This document shows, piece by piece, positions 1 through 6,293 of a stretch of 9,089 nt of DNA. Position 1 is the stretch's first letter. Every line of letters starts with the position of its first letter. The notes beneath the pieces were generated by a model. The model saw only the letters and a program-made list of their open reading frames with translations. It made no database searches and was not told where the DNA came from. The position numbers and the translations under genes are program-made. This DNA comes from Dyella_B sp035508595 (GTDB lineage: Bacteria; Pseudomonadota; Gammaproteobacteria; Xanthomonadales; Rhodanobacteraceae), in contig DATJMR010000110.1 of assembly GCA_035508595.1 (NCBI GenBank), forward strand, positions 1 through 9,089, given 5' to 3'.

Positions 1-18
1 CGGCGCGGTGACGCGCCG
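1..18 (+). terminator. GC-rich hairpin, possible terminator of the upstream gene
   Basis: A perfect 7-bp stem (CGGCGCG at 1-7, CGCGCCG at 12-18) encloses a GTGA loop. It is followed by CTTTGCGTT, which is only a poor U-tract. It could end transcription from a gene left of the window, but the stem starts at the first base, so its full extent is unknown. I found no recognisable coding sequence in 1-147. Confidence 0.35.
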
Positions 19-64
19 CTTTGCGTTCTGCTACGCCGTGGCGCCTATTGAACGGGCTCTCACG

Positions 65-79
65 GCAACGTAACGTTGC
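65..79. repeat. 15-bp perfect inverted repeat upstream of fabH
   Basis: GCAACG and CGTTGC flank a TAA centre, giving a perfect dyad 68 nt before the fabH start. It has no U-tract and a 3-nt centre, so a protein-binding operator is as plausible as an RNA hairpin. I do not recognise a known regulator's consensus, and no clear -35/-10 pair sits next to it. Function is unknown. Confidence 0.4.
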
Positions 80-147
80 GGTCTTGGTGTTCGGATCACC
101 CGTGAGGCGGATGGTCATGAAGCACTTCGCTCGCTGATGGACATTCA

Positions 148-1125
148 ATGACCCAGATCTATGCCCGCATCGTCGGCACCGGCAGCGCCCTGCCGGAACG
201 TGTTCTTACCAATGCCGATCTCGAAAAATTCGTCGACACCAGTGATGAATGGATTCGCGAACGCACCGGTATCCGCCAGCGTCATGTTGCCGCGGAAGGG
301 GAGACCACCGGCGATCTGGCAACCCTGGCCGCACAGCGTGCGCTCGACGCGGCGGGCGTCAAAGCATCGGAACTCGATCTGATTGTGCTGGGCACCACCA
401 CGCCCGACATCATTTTTCCTTCCACGGCATGTCTGGTGCAGCATCGTCTCGGCGCCAACGGTTGTGCCGCCTTCGACGTGAATGCGGCGTGCTCCGGTTT
501 CGTTTATGCCTTGGGCGTGGCGGATAAATTCATCCGCAGCGGCCAGTCGAAGAAAGTGCTGGTGATGGGCGCCGAAACGCTTACGCGCATGGTTCGCTGG
601 GAAGAGCGCGAAACCTGCGTGCTGTTCGGCGATGGTGCCGGAGCCGTGGTGCTGGAGGCGTCCAGCGAGCCGGGCATTTATGCGACCTGCCTGCATGCCG
701 ATGGCGGTTACAAGGAATTGTTGTGGAATCCAGTCGGCGTGTCTGCCGGTTTCAAGGACGACGAACCCAATCACGGCGTGCGCATCCGCATGGCCGGCCG
801 CGAAGTGTTCAAGGTGGCGGTAAAAACGCTCGATTCGCTGGTGGAGGAAACGCTCAAGGCCGCCAAGATGGACGCGGCGCAACTGGATTGGTTGATTCCG
901 CATCAGGCGAACTTGCGCATCATCGAAGCCACGGCGAAGCGTTTGAACATGCCGATGGACCGAGTGATCGTCACCGTCGACAAGCACGCCAATACCTCCG
1001 CCGGCTCCGTGCCGCTTGCATTGGATTTCGCGGTGCGCTCGGGCAAGGTGCAGCGTGGGCAGAACCTGCTGCTGGAAGCCTTCGGTGGCGGCTTTACCTG
1101 GGCTTCGGCGTTGTTGCGCTACTGA
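148..1125 (+). CDS. fabH: Beta-ketoacyl-ACP synthase III (FabH)
   Basis: FabH starts type II fatty acid synthesis by condensing an acyl-CoA, usually acetyl-CoA, with malonyl-ACP to give a beta-ketoacyl-ACP in the cytoplasm. The 325-residue product is near the usual family length and carries the full triad: Cys115 in NAACSGF, His252 in PHQANLR and Asn282 in HANTSAGS. TSDEWIRERTGIR (31-43) matches the CoA-binding N-terminal segment, and Phe90 corresponds to E. coli Phe87 near the acyl pocket. GDGAGAVVLE (161-170) and the C-terminal EAFGGGFTW are also typical. The ATG at 148 is preceded by a weak GATGGA about 7 nt upstream. No plsX or rpmF, its common upstream neighbours, is recognisable in the 147 bases before it. 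A very long antisense reading frame lies opposite, judged a composition artefact. Confidence 0.97.
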   Translation: MTQIYARIVGTGSALPERVLTNADLEKFVDTSDEWIRERTGIRQRHVAAEGETTGDLATLAAQRALDAAGVKASELDLIVLGTTTPDIIFPSTACLVQHRLGANGCAAFDVNAACSGFVYALGVADKFIRSGQSKKVLVMGAETLTRMVRWEERETCVLFGDGAGAVVLEASSEPGIYATCLHADGGYKELLWNPVGVSAGFKDDEPNHGVRIRMAGREVFKVAVKTLDSLVEETLKAAKMDAAQLDWLIPHQANLRIIEATAKRLNMPMDRVIVTVDKHANTSAGSVPLALDFAVRSGKVQRGQNLLLEAFGGGFTWASALLRY

Positions 1126-1149
1126 TCCGGGCAAAACAAAAAAACGCGT

Positions 1150-1181
1150 TGCATGCGATACATGCAGCCGAATACGGCTGC
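1150..1181 (+). repeat. Two overlapping hairpins between fabH and fabD
   Basis: TGCATG (1150-1155) pairs with CATGCA (1161-1166) around a CGATA loop. GCAGCCG (1164-1170) pairs perfectly with CGGCTGC (1175-1181) around an AATA loop. The two share bases 1164-1166, so they cannot both form fully in one RNA. No run of U follows directly; a weaker T-rich stretch (CATTTCGTTTTT) lies at 1204-1215. The element may slow transcription, affect processing or tune fabD translation. This role is inference. Confidence 0.5.
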
Positions 1182-1236
1182 GTACGTCGTGCATTGATGG
1201 CACCATTTCGTTTTTCCTGATGGATTGCGCCTGTTC

Positions 1237-2184
1237 ATGACCCAACCGTCCGCATCGCTCGCTTTCGTTTTTCCCGGCCAGGGTTCGCAATCGGTCGGGA
1301 TGCTTGCCGAACTGGCCGCTGTCCATGCCGAGGTGAAAGCCACCTTCGACGAAGCCTCGCAAGGCGCCGGCATCGATCTGTGGGCGCTCAGCCAGCAGGG
1401 GCCGGAGGATCAGCTCAATCGCACCGAGAACACGCAGCCGGCCTTGCTCGCGGCCAGCGTAGCGGTATGGCGCGTATGGCAAAAGCTCGGTGGTGCGCGT
1501 CCGGCGCAGCTGTCCGGGCATAGCCTTGGCGAATACAGCGCACTCGTTTGCGCAGGTGCCCTGTCGTTGCATGATGCGGCAGCGCTGGTGGCCGAACGTG
1601 GCCGCCTGATGCAGGCGGCGGTACCTGCCGGCGTGGGCGCCATGGCAGCCATCCTCGGTGGCGATGAGGCGCAAATCACTGCAGTGTGCGATGAGGTTGC
1701 GCAAGGGCAGGTGGTGGCGCCGGCCAACTACAATTCGCCCGGCCAACTGGTGATTGCCGGCCACGCCGAAGCGGTGGATCGCGCGCTGGCCAAGCTCGCC
1801 GAGCAAGGCGTCAAGAAGGCGGTGAAGCTGGCGGTATCCGTGCCTTCGCATACCGCGCTGATGCGTGACGCGGCCGACAAGCTGGGTGAACGCATGTCTT
1901 CCATCGCTTGGCAGGTGCCGGTCATTTCGGTGGTGCAGAACGCAGAAGCACGCAGCTATGCCTCAGTGGAAGAGATTCGCGGCGCCTTGCAGCGCCAACT
2001 TTATCTGCCAGTACGCTGGACCGGGTGCGTGCAAACCCTGGTTGCAGGTGGCGCCACGCGCTTGGCCGAATGCGGTCCGGGCAAGGTGCTTGCCGGGCTG
2101 ATCAAGCGTATCGACAAGAGCGTCGAAGCCCGCGCCATCGGCACGCCTGCCGAGCTCGACGCCGTGCGCAACGAGTGGGCCTGA
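1237..2184 (+). CDS. fabD: Malonyl-CoA:ACP transacylase (FabD)
   Basis: FabD transfers malonate from CoA to the phosphopantetheine arm of AcpP, supplying the extender unit for FabH and FabF. From the ATG at 1237 the protein has 315 residues, close to the 309 of E. coli. It shows the FPGQGSQ motif (12-18), the nucleophile Ser96 in GHSLGEYSAL, the carboxylate-binding Arg121 in ERGRLMQ, and His205 in VPSHTALM, completing the Ser-His pair. The late motif AECGPGKVLAGLIKR is also typical. A TTG at 1225 would add four residues, but family proteins begin close to the FPGQGSQ strand and the ATG fits better. The ribosome-binding site is weak: GATGGA lies about 12 nt before the ATG. It is 111 nt from fabH across a structured spacer, and 43 nt before fabG. 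Confidence 0.96.
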   Translation: MTQPSASLAFVFPGQGSQSVGMLAELAAVHAEVKATFDEASQGAGIDLWALSQQGPEDQLNRTENTQPALLAASVAVWRVWQKLGGARPAQLSGHSLGEYSALVCAGALSLHDAAALVAERGRLMQAAVPAGVGAMAAILGGDEAQITAVCDEVAQGQVVAPANYNSPGQLVIAGHAEAVDRALAKLAEQGVKKAVKLAVSVPSHTALMRDAADKLGERMSSIAWQVPVISVVQNAEARSYASVEEIRGALQRQLYLPVRWTGCVQTLVAGGATRLAECGPGKVLAGLIKRIDKSVEARAIGTPAELDAVRNEWA

Positions 2185-2227
2185 AATCTCCTTTTCTTCA
2201 AAACACGCCGCACCGAAGGACACAAGC

Positions 2228-2968
2228 ATGAGCACACTGCAAGGTGAAATTGCACTGGTTACGGGCGCCAGCCGTGGTATCGGTGCAGCGATTGCCGACG
2301 AACTGGCCACCATGGGTGCCACCGTCATCGGTACCGCCACGACGGAGGCGGGCGCAGCGGCGATTGAAGAGCGGCTCGCTCCGCATGGCGGGCATGGGCG
2401 CGTATTGAACGTCACGGATGCAGCTGCGGTGGATGCGCTGATCGACGATATTGCCAAGCAGCACGGGGCGGTATCGATCCTGGTCAACAACGCCGGCATC
2501 ACGCGCGATCAGTTGCTGATGCGCATGCGCGATGAAGACTGGCAGGCGATCCTCGACACCAATCTCACTTCGGTCTATCGACTGTCCAAGGCAGTGATGC
2601 GCGGCATGATGAAGGCACGCAAGGGCCGTATCATTTCGATCGCTTCGGTGATCGGCCTGACCGGCAACCCGGGCCAGTCCAATTACGCTGCTGCCAAGGC
2701 GGGCATCATTGCGTTCTCCAAATCGCTGGCGCGCGAGATCGGTTCGCGCAGCATCACTGTCAACGTGGTGGCGCCGGGCTTCATCGATACCGACATGACC
2801 CGCGGCCTGCCGGAAGAATCCAAGCAAGCCCTGCTGGGCCAGATCGCGCTCGGCCGGTTTGGCGAAGCCAGCGATATCGCCAAGGCGGTGGGCTTTCTGG
2901 CGTCGCCCGCTGCCGCTTACATCACCGGCGAGACCTTGCATGTCAACGGCGGCATGTACATGCCGTAA
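2228..2968 (+). CDS. fabG: 3-oxoacyl-ACP reductase (FabG)
   Basis: FabG reduces beta-ketoacyl-ACP to 3-hydroxyacyl-ACP with NADPH, the first reduction of each elongation cycle. The 246-residue protein is a classical short-chain dehydrogenase: nucleotide-binding TGASRGIG (12-19), NNAG (87-90), and the catalytic tetrad Asn112, Ser140, Tyr153 and Lys157 (YAAAK). PGFIDTDMT (183-191) follows, and the C-terminal HVNGGMYM is characteristic of FabG rather than a generic SDR. The start is well supported by GAAGGA at 2215-2220, 7 nt before the ATG. It follows fabD by 43 nt with no terminator seen between them, so the two are probably co-transcribed. A 289-nt gap to acpP follows. Confidence 0.97.
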   Translation: MSTLQGEIALVTGASRGIGAAIADELATMGATVIGTATTEAGAAAIEERLAPHGGHGRVLNVTDAAAVDALIDDIAKQHGAVSILVNNAGITRDQLLMRMRDEDWQAILDTNLTSVYRLSKAVMRGMMKARKGRIISIASVIGLTGNPGQSNYAAAKAGIIAFSKSLAREIGSRSITVNVVAPGFIDTDMTRGLPEESKQALLGQIALGRFGEASDIAKAVGFLASPAAAYITGETLHVNGGMYMP

Positions 2969-3154
2969 CCAATTGGGCCCAAAGGCCTGGTTCGACAAGG
3001 ACGTGGCAGGCACAGGCTCCAGGCGGCCGGCGGATCATCCGTTTGAAACTTGTTAGCCGATCGACATCACCCGCAACAAAAAGTCGTCACGGCGGCCGTT
3101 TTGCGCGACAATCGCCGCTTCGCGCCATGTGGAACCCGCGATGGCTTGTATTCC

Positions 3155-3192
3155 TGGCATAATTGGCGGCTTCGCGGCTTAGCCACTACAAT
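3155..3192 (+). promoter_or_regulatory. Predicted tandem sigma70-type promoters for acpP
   Basis: A first candidate is an extended -10, TGG-CATAAT (3155-3163). A second is TTGGCG (3163-3168) and TACAAT (3187-3192) with an 18-bp spacer, a good match to the sigma70 consensus. The -10 of the first overlaps the -35 of the second by one base. Predicted starts near 3170 and 3199 would give leaders of about 88 and 59 nt. The rest of the fabG-acpP gap (2969-3154) shows a 10-bp palindrome (TTGGGCCCAA, 2973-2982) and nothing else I can name. Confidence 0.6.
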
Positions 3193-3203
3193 GCCGCAGA
3201 CTT

Positions 3204-3222
3204 TGCCGGGGGAAACCCGGCA
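3204..3222 (+). promoter_or_regulatory. 5' leader stem-loop upstream of acpP
   Basis: TGCCGGG (3204-3210) pairs perfectly with CCCGGCA (3216-3222) around a GGAAA loop. No U-tract follows, so it is not a terminator. It sits a few bases after the predicted start from the 3187-3192 -10 box and 19 nt before the acpP Shine-Dalgarno sequence. A 5'-terminal hairpin could protect this mRNA from decay, which would suit a highly expressed gene; that role is inference. Confidence 0.55.
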
Positions 3223-3241
3223 GACGGACTAATTTCCCCTT

Positions 3242-3247
3242 GGGAGG
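3242..3247 (+). promoter_or_regulatory. acpP Shine-Dalgarno sequence
   Basis: GGGAGG lies 10 nt before the ATG at 3258. It fixes that ATG as the acpP start and argues against the in-frame TTG at 3240, which would overlap this site. It is the strongest ribosome-binding site in the window, in keeping with high AcpP output. Confidence 0.8.
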
Positions 3248-3257
3248 CAAAGGCAAC

Positions 3258-3497
3258 ATGAGCACCATCGAAGAGCGTGTCAAGAAAATCGTCGTCGAGC
3301 AGCTTGGCGTGAAGGAAGACGAGGTCACTCCGAACGCTTCGTTCGTAGACGATCTGGGCGCGGATTCGCTGGACACGGTCGAGCTGGTGATGGCGCTCGA
3401 AGAGGAATTCGAAACCGAGATTCCCGACGAGGACGCCGAAAAGATCACCACCGTGCAGCAAGCTGTGGATTACATCAAGTCCCACACCAAGGAGTGA
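3258..3497 (+). CDS. acpP: Acyl carrier protein (AcpP)
   Basis: AcpP carries growing acyl chains as thioesters on a 4'-phosphopantetheine arm and is the shared substrate carrier for FabD, FabH, FabG and FabF. The product has 79 residues and is strongly acidic. The arm attaches at Ser37 in the motif DDLGADSLDTVELVM, and helix II after it is rich in Glu and Asp (ALEEEFETEIPDEDAEK) for docking partner enzymes. The start is the ATG 10 nt after GGGAGG; this gives the usual family length, with the modified serine at its usual position. The gene has its own predicted promoters and leader hairpin, and a strong intrinsic terminator about 60 nt after its stop. It is therefore probably made largely as a short monocistronic mRNA, independently of its neighbours. 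Confidence 0.98.
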   Translation: MSTIEERVKKIVVEQLGVKEDEVTPNASFVDDLGADSLDTVELVMALEEEFETEIPDEDAEKITTVQQAVDYIKSHTKE

Positions 3498-3556
3498 TCT
3501 GCGTGGCGGGGCGGATACGCTTACGTCCCATGCATCCACGTAGTGAATATCGGAAG

Positions 3557-3584
3557 CTGCGCCATCTCGGCGCAGTTTTCGTTT
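3557..3584 (+). terminator. Rho-independent terminator after acpP
   Basis: CTGCGCC (3557-3563) and GGCGCAG (3569-3575) form a perfect GC-rich 7-bp stem with an ATCTC loop, followed at once by TTTTCGTTT. The preceding AAG can extend the stem into the T-tract. This is the clearest terminator in the window. It separates acpP from fabF, which then needs either its own promoter or read-through. Confidence 0.85.
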
Positions 3585-3643
3585 CTGCATTTTGCAACGT
3601 CCGATCCCGTATGGTGTACGGCATCGGCACGATCGCGATGTAT

Positions 3644-3673
3644 GGAAAGGGATGCTTGAAGGCTGACCTTTCC
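3644..3673 (+). repeat. 7-bp dyad in the fabF leader
   Basis: GGAAAGG (3644-3650) is matched by CCTTTCC (3667-3673) across a 16-nt loop that can itself form a small GC pairing. The dyad ends 10 nt before the AGGA ribosome-binding site of fabF. It could be an mRNA stem-loop or a protein-binding operator. No convincing -35/-10 pair for fabF was found in 3585-3696. Confidence 0.4.
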
Positions 3674-3696
3674 CGAACCAGTTAGGAATTCGATCC

Positions 3697-4935
3697 ATGA
3701 GCAAACGACGTGTGGTAGTGACCGGCATGGGCATCATCTCGCCGGTCGGCAACGACATCGCCACCGCCTGGAACAACATCCTCAAGGGCGTCAGCGGCAT
3801 CGGCGAAGTCACGCATTTCGACGCGACGACGTATGCCACCCGCATCGCCGGGCAGGTGCGTGATTTCGATCCAGCGCAATGGATCGCGCCGAAAGAAATC
3901 AAGAAGATGGACCCGTTCATCCACTATGGCATCGCCGCGGGTACGCAAGCGCTGCGCGACTCCGGGCTGGAAGTGACGGAAGCCAACGCGCCGCGCATCG
4001 GGGTGGCCGTGGCGGCGGGCATCGGCGGCTTGCACACCATCGAACGCACATCGATCGAACTGCATGAGAAGGGGCCGCGGCGCGTGTCGCCATTCTTCGT
4101 GCCCAGCTCGATCATCAACATGGTATCGGGCCACCTGTCGATCATGTTTGGCCTGAAAGGCCCGAACATCGCCTGCGTCACCGCCTGCACCACGGGTGCG
4201 CACAACATCGGCCTGGCCGCGCGCATGATCCAGTACGGCGACGCGGACGTGATGGTGGCCGGCGGCGCCGAATTCGCCACCACGGGTACCGCCATGGCGG
4301 GTTTCTGCTCGGCCAAGGCCATGTCCACCCGCAATGACGAGCCCGGCAAGGCCAGCCGTCCATGGGACAAGGACCGCGACGGTTTCGTGCTGTCCGATGG
4401 TGCCGGTGTGCTGGTGCTGGAGGAATACGAACAGGCGAAGGCGCGCGGTGCGAACATCTACTGCGAACTGGTCGGTTTCGGCATGAGCGGCGATGCGTAC
4501 CACATCACTGCGCCTAGCGAAGGCGGCGAGGGGGCTGCGCGTTGCATGGTCGCGGCGCTGCGTGATGGCGGCATCAACCCGACCGACGTGCAGTACGTCA
4601 ACGCGCACGGCACCTCCACGCCGCTGGGCGACCTGGGCGAAGTGCTGGCGGCCAAGAGCGTGTTTGGTGATCACGCCTACAAGCTAGCGATGAGCTCCAC
4701 CAAATCCACCACCGGCCACCTGCTGGGTGCCGCGGGTGGTGTGGAAGCGATCTTCACCATCCTCGCCATGCGCGATCAGGTGCTGCCGCCGACCATCAAC
4801 CTGGACGAACCGGGCGAGGGCTGCGATCTGGATTTCGTGCCGCATACCGCGCGTGAAGCGAAGATCGAGATTGCCATCTCCAACTCGTTCGGCTTTGGCG
4901 GCACCAACGGTACGCTCGCTTTCCGTCGACTCTGA
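3697..4935 (+). CDS. fabF: Beta-ketoacyl-ACP synthase II (FabF)
   Basis: FabF condenses malonyl-ACP with acyl-ACP during chain elongation; in E. coli it also sets the temperature response of unsaturated chain length. The 412-residue product matches the E. coli length almost exactly. It holds the Cys-His-His active site: Cys164 in VTACTTGAHN, His304 in NAHGTSTPLGD and His341 in KSTTGHLLGAAG, with Lys336 nearby. Phe400 in SFGFGGTN matches the gatekeeper phenylalanine. The N-terminal RRVVVTGMGIISPVG is typical. The ATG at 3697 has AGGA at 3684-3687 with 9-nt spacing. The gene sits downstream of the acpP terminator with its own leader, and is followed only 8 nt later by pabB, so it likely heads the downstream transcription unit. 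Confidence 0.97.
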   Translation: MSKRRVVVTGMGIISPVGNDIATAWNNILKGVSGIGEVTHFDATTYATRIAGQVRDFDPAQWIAPKEIKKMDPFIHYGIAAGTQALRDSGLEVTEANAPRIGVAVAAGIGGLHTIERTSIELHEKGPRRVSPFFVPSSIINMVSGHLSIMFGLKGPNIACVTACTTGAHNIGLAARMIQYGDADVMVAGGAEFATTGTAMAGFCSAKAMSTRNDEPGKASRPWDKDRDGFVLSDGAGVLVLEEYEQAKARGANIYCELVGFGMSGDAYHITAPSEGGEGAARCMVAALRDGGINPTDVQYVNAHGTSTPLGDLGEVLAAKSVFGDHAYKLAMSSTKSTTGHLLGAAGGVEAIFTILAMRDQVLPPTINLDEPGEGCDLDFVPHTAREAKIEIAISNSFGFGGTNGTLAFRRL

Positions 4936-4943
4936 CGTATCGA

Positions 4944-6293
4944 GTGGGCTGCGTCGTTCGCACCTTTGCCGGCCGGCGCGACCTACTCGCGCCGGCCGCT
5001 GCATTTCCGGGGCGCTATCCGGCATTGCTGGAGAGCGTGACGCGTGCGAACGCGCATGCGCGCTACGACATTCTGTTCGCGTTCCCGCAATCCACGTTGG
5101 CGTTGACGTCTGACGGTCTTGTACACGAACCGGGCGGGCGCGTGCATGCCGGCCGCTTTCTCGATGCCCTCGACGCAGCATGGCGCGCAGAGCGCGAGCC
5201 GCAAGGCGCCGATGATGGGCTGCCGTTCCATGGCGGCTGGGTGATGTTGCTCGCGTACGAACTGGCGGCAGAAATCGAACCGACATTGCGCTTGAGCTAC
5301 TCGCAGCATCTGCCCGTGGCACTGGCGCTGCGCTGCCCGGCGGCGATGATCGTCGACCATCTGCGTGAGCGCACCATCCTGGTCGCGGAAGCCGGACAGG
5401 AAGCGTTGCTCGAAGCCATGGAAGCCGATCTTTCCGTCATGCCCGAGATAGCCCCGCTGGTGCTTCCGGACGTGGTTGAGGAAGACGCACCGGTACGTTT
5501 TCTCGAAGGCGTGGCCCGCGTGCACGAGCACCTGCATGCCGGCGATCTGTTCCAGGCCAATCTTTCGCGCGGATGGCGTGCGCGTTTTACGGGCGCGCCA
5601 TCCGCCACTAGTCTTTATGCCGCCTTGCGCCGCGCTAATCCGGCGCCCTTTGCGGGGTTGTTGCAGCAGCAGGATTGGGCCGTGGTCAGCTCGTCGCCGG
5701 AACGTCTGGTCGAAGCACGCCGCGGCATCGCGCAAACGCGCCCCATTGCCGGCACGCGGCCGCGCGTGGCGGGTGATGATGATCTGGCGCGTATCCGCGA
5801 ACTCACCGCGCATCCCAAGGAGCGTGCCGAGCACGTGATGCTGATCGATCTGGAACGCAACGATCTTGGCCGCGTGTGCAAGCCAGGCACGGTGGAAGTG
5901 AACGAATTGATGGTGGTAGAAAGCTACGCGCACGTACACCACATCGTCTCCAATGTGCGTGGACGATTGCGCGATGGCGTCACGCCGGGGCAGGTGATCG
6001 CGGCGACGTTTCCGGGCGGCACCATCACGGGCTGTCCCAAGGTACGTTGCATGGAGATCATCGCCGCGCTGGAGGATGCGCCCCGCGGCGCCTACACCGG
6101 CGCGCTCGGCTATCTCGACCGCAATGGCGATCTTGATCTGAACATCCTGATCCGCACGCTGACCCTGCATGGCAATGAGGTCAGTCTGCGCGCAGGCGCC
6201 GGCATCGTGGCCGATTCCGATGCTGCGCGGGAGCTGGACGAAACGCGCGCCAAGGCGCGCGGCATGCTGCGTGCGCTGGGTGTGGCGGGCTGA
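4944..6293 (+). CDS. pabB: Aminodeoxychorismate synthase component I (PabB), PIAGT type
   Basis: PabB converts chorismate and ammonia to 4-amino-4-deoxychorismate, the first step of p-aminobenzoate synthesis for folate. Its usual glutaminase partner PabA is not encoded here. The 449-residue length matches E. coli PabB (about 453). The C-terminal chorismate-binding domain carries FQANLSRG (203-210), SSPERLVE (249-256), IDLERNDLGRVC (301-312), PGGTITGCPK (357-366) and GAGIVADSD (418-426). At 267-271 it reads PIAGT, with Ala269 where E. coli PabB has the lysine of PIKGT. Anthranilate synthase TrpE has a similar Ala, so TrpE must be considered, but adjacency to pabC and the PabB-like N-terminus favour PabB. 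Translation probably starts at the GTG at 4944, without a clear ribosome-binding site. It overlaps pabC by one base. Confidence 0.9.
   Translation: MGCVVRTFAGRRDLLAPAAAFPGRYPALLESVTRANAHARYDILFAFPQSTLALTSDGLVHEPGGRVHAGRFLDALDAAWRAEREPQGADDGLPFHGGWVMLLAYELAAEIEPTLRLSYSQHLPVALALRCPAAMIVDHLRERTILVAEAGQEALLEAMEADLSVMPEIAPLVLPDVVEEDAPVRFLEGVARVHEHLHAGDLFQANLSRGWRARFTGAPSATSLYAALRRANPAPFAGLLQQQDWAVVSSSPERLVEARRGIAQTRPIAGTRPRVAGDDDLARIRELTAHPKERAEHVMLIDLERNDLGRVCKPGTVEVNELMVVESYAHVHHIVSNVRGRLRDGVTPGQVIAATFPGGTITGCPKVRCMEIIAALEDAPRGAYTGALGYLDRNGDLDLNILIRTLTLHGNEVSLRAGAGIVADSDAARELDETRAKARGMLRALGVAG

Noticed and set aside
1..72. Possible C-terminal end of plsX, the usual gene before fabH
   Set aside because: One frame is open to a TAA at 70-72, but its 23 residues do not resemble a PlsX C-terminus that I recognise, and a perfect hairpin occupies 1-18.
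1225..1236. TTG start for fabD
   Set aside because: It adds four residues not expected in the family and sits immediately after the only weak ribosome-binding candidate, too close for initiation.
145..1851. 568-residue open frame on the minus strand opposite fabH and fabD
   Set aside because: It is antisense to two genes with complete active sites, is rich in Arg, His, Gly and Ala, shows no recognisable domain, and is what high-GC third-position bias produces.
2198..3013. 271-residue minus-strand frame opposite fabG
   Set aside because: It covers a certain fabG, has no recognisable motif and has the same Arg/His/Ala-rich composition as other shadow frames.
3089..3102. Small hairpin ACGG-CGG-CCGT followed by TTTT, as a fabG terminator
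   Set aside because: A 4-bp stem with a 3-nt loop is too weak to claim; it is also over 100 nt from the fabG stop.
3494..3685. 63-codon plus-strand frame after acpP
   Set aside because: It starts at a GTG overlapping the acpP stop, runs straight through the terminator stem and fabF leader dyad, and has no recognisable motif.
3682..4674. 330-residue minus-strand frame opposite fabF
   Set aside because: It is antisense to a complete fabF and has shadow-frame composition with no domain.
4944..6293. Calling this gene trpE on the PIAGT motif
   Set aside because: Overlap with pabC, the PabB-like N-terminus and the known PIAGT clade of PabB favour PabB; no trp gene is nearby.
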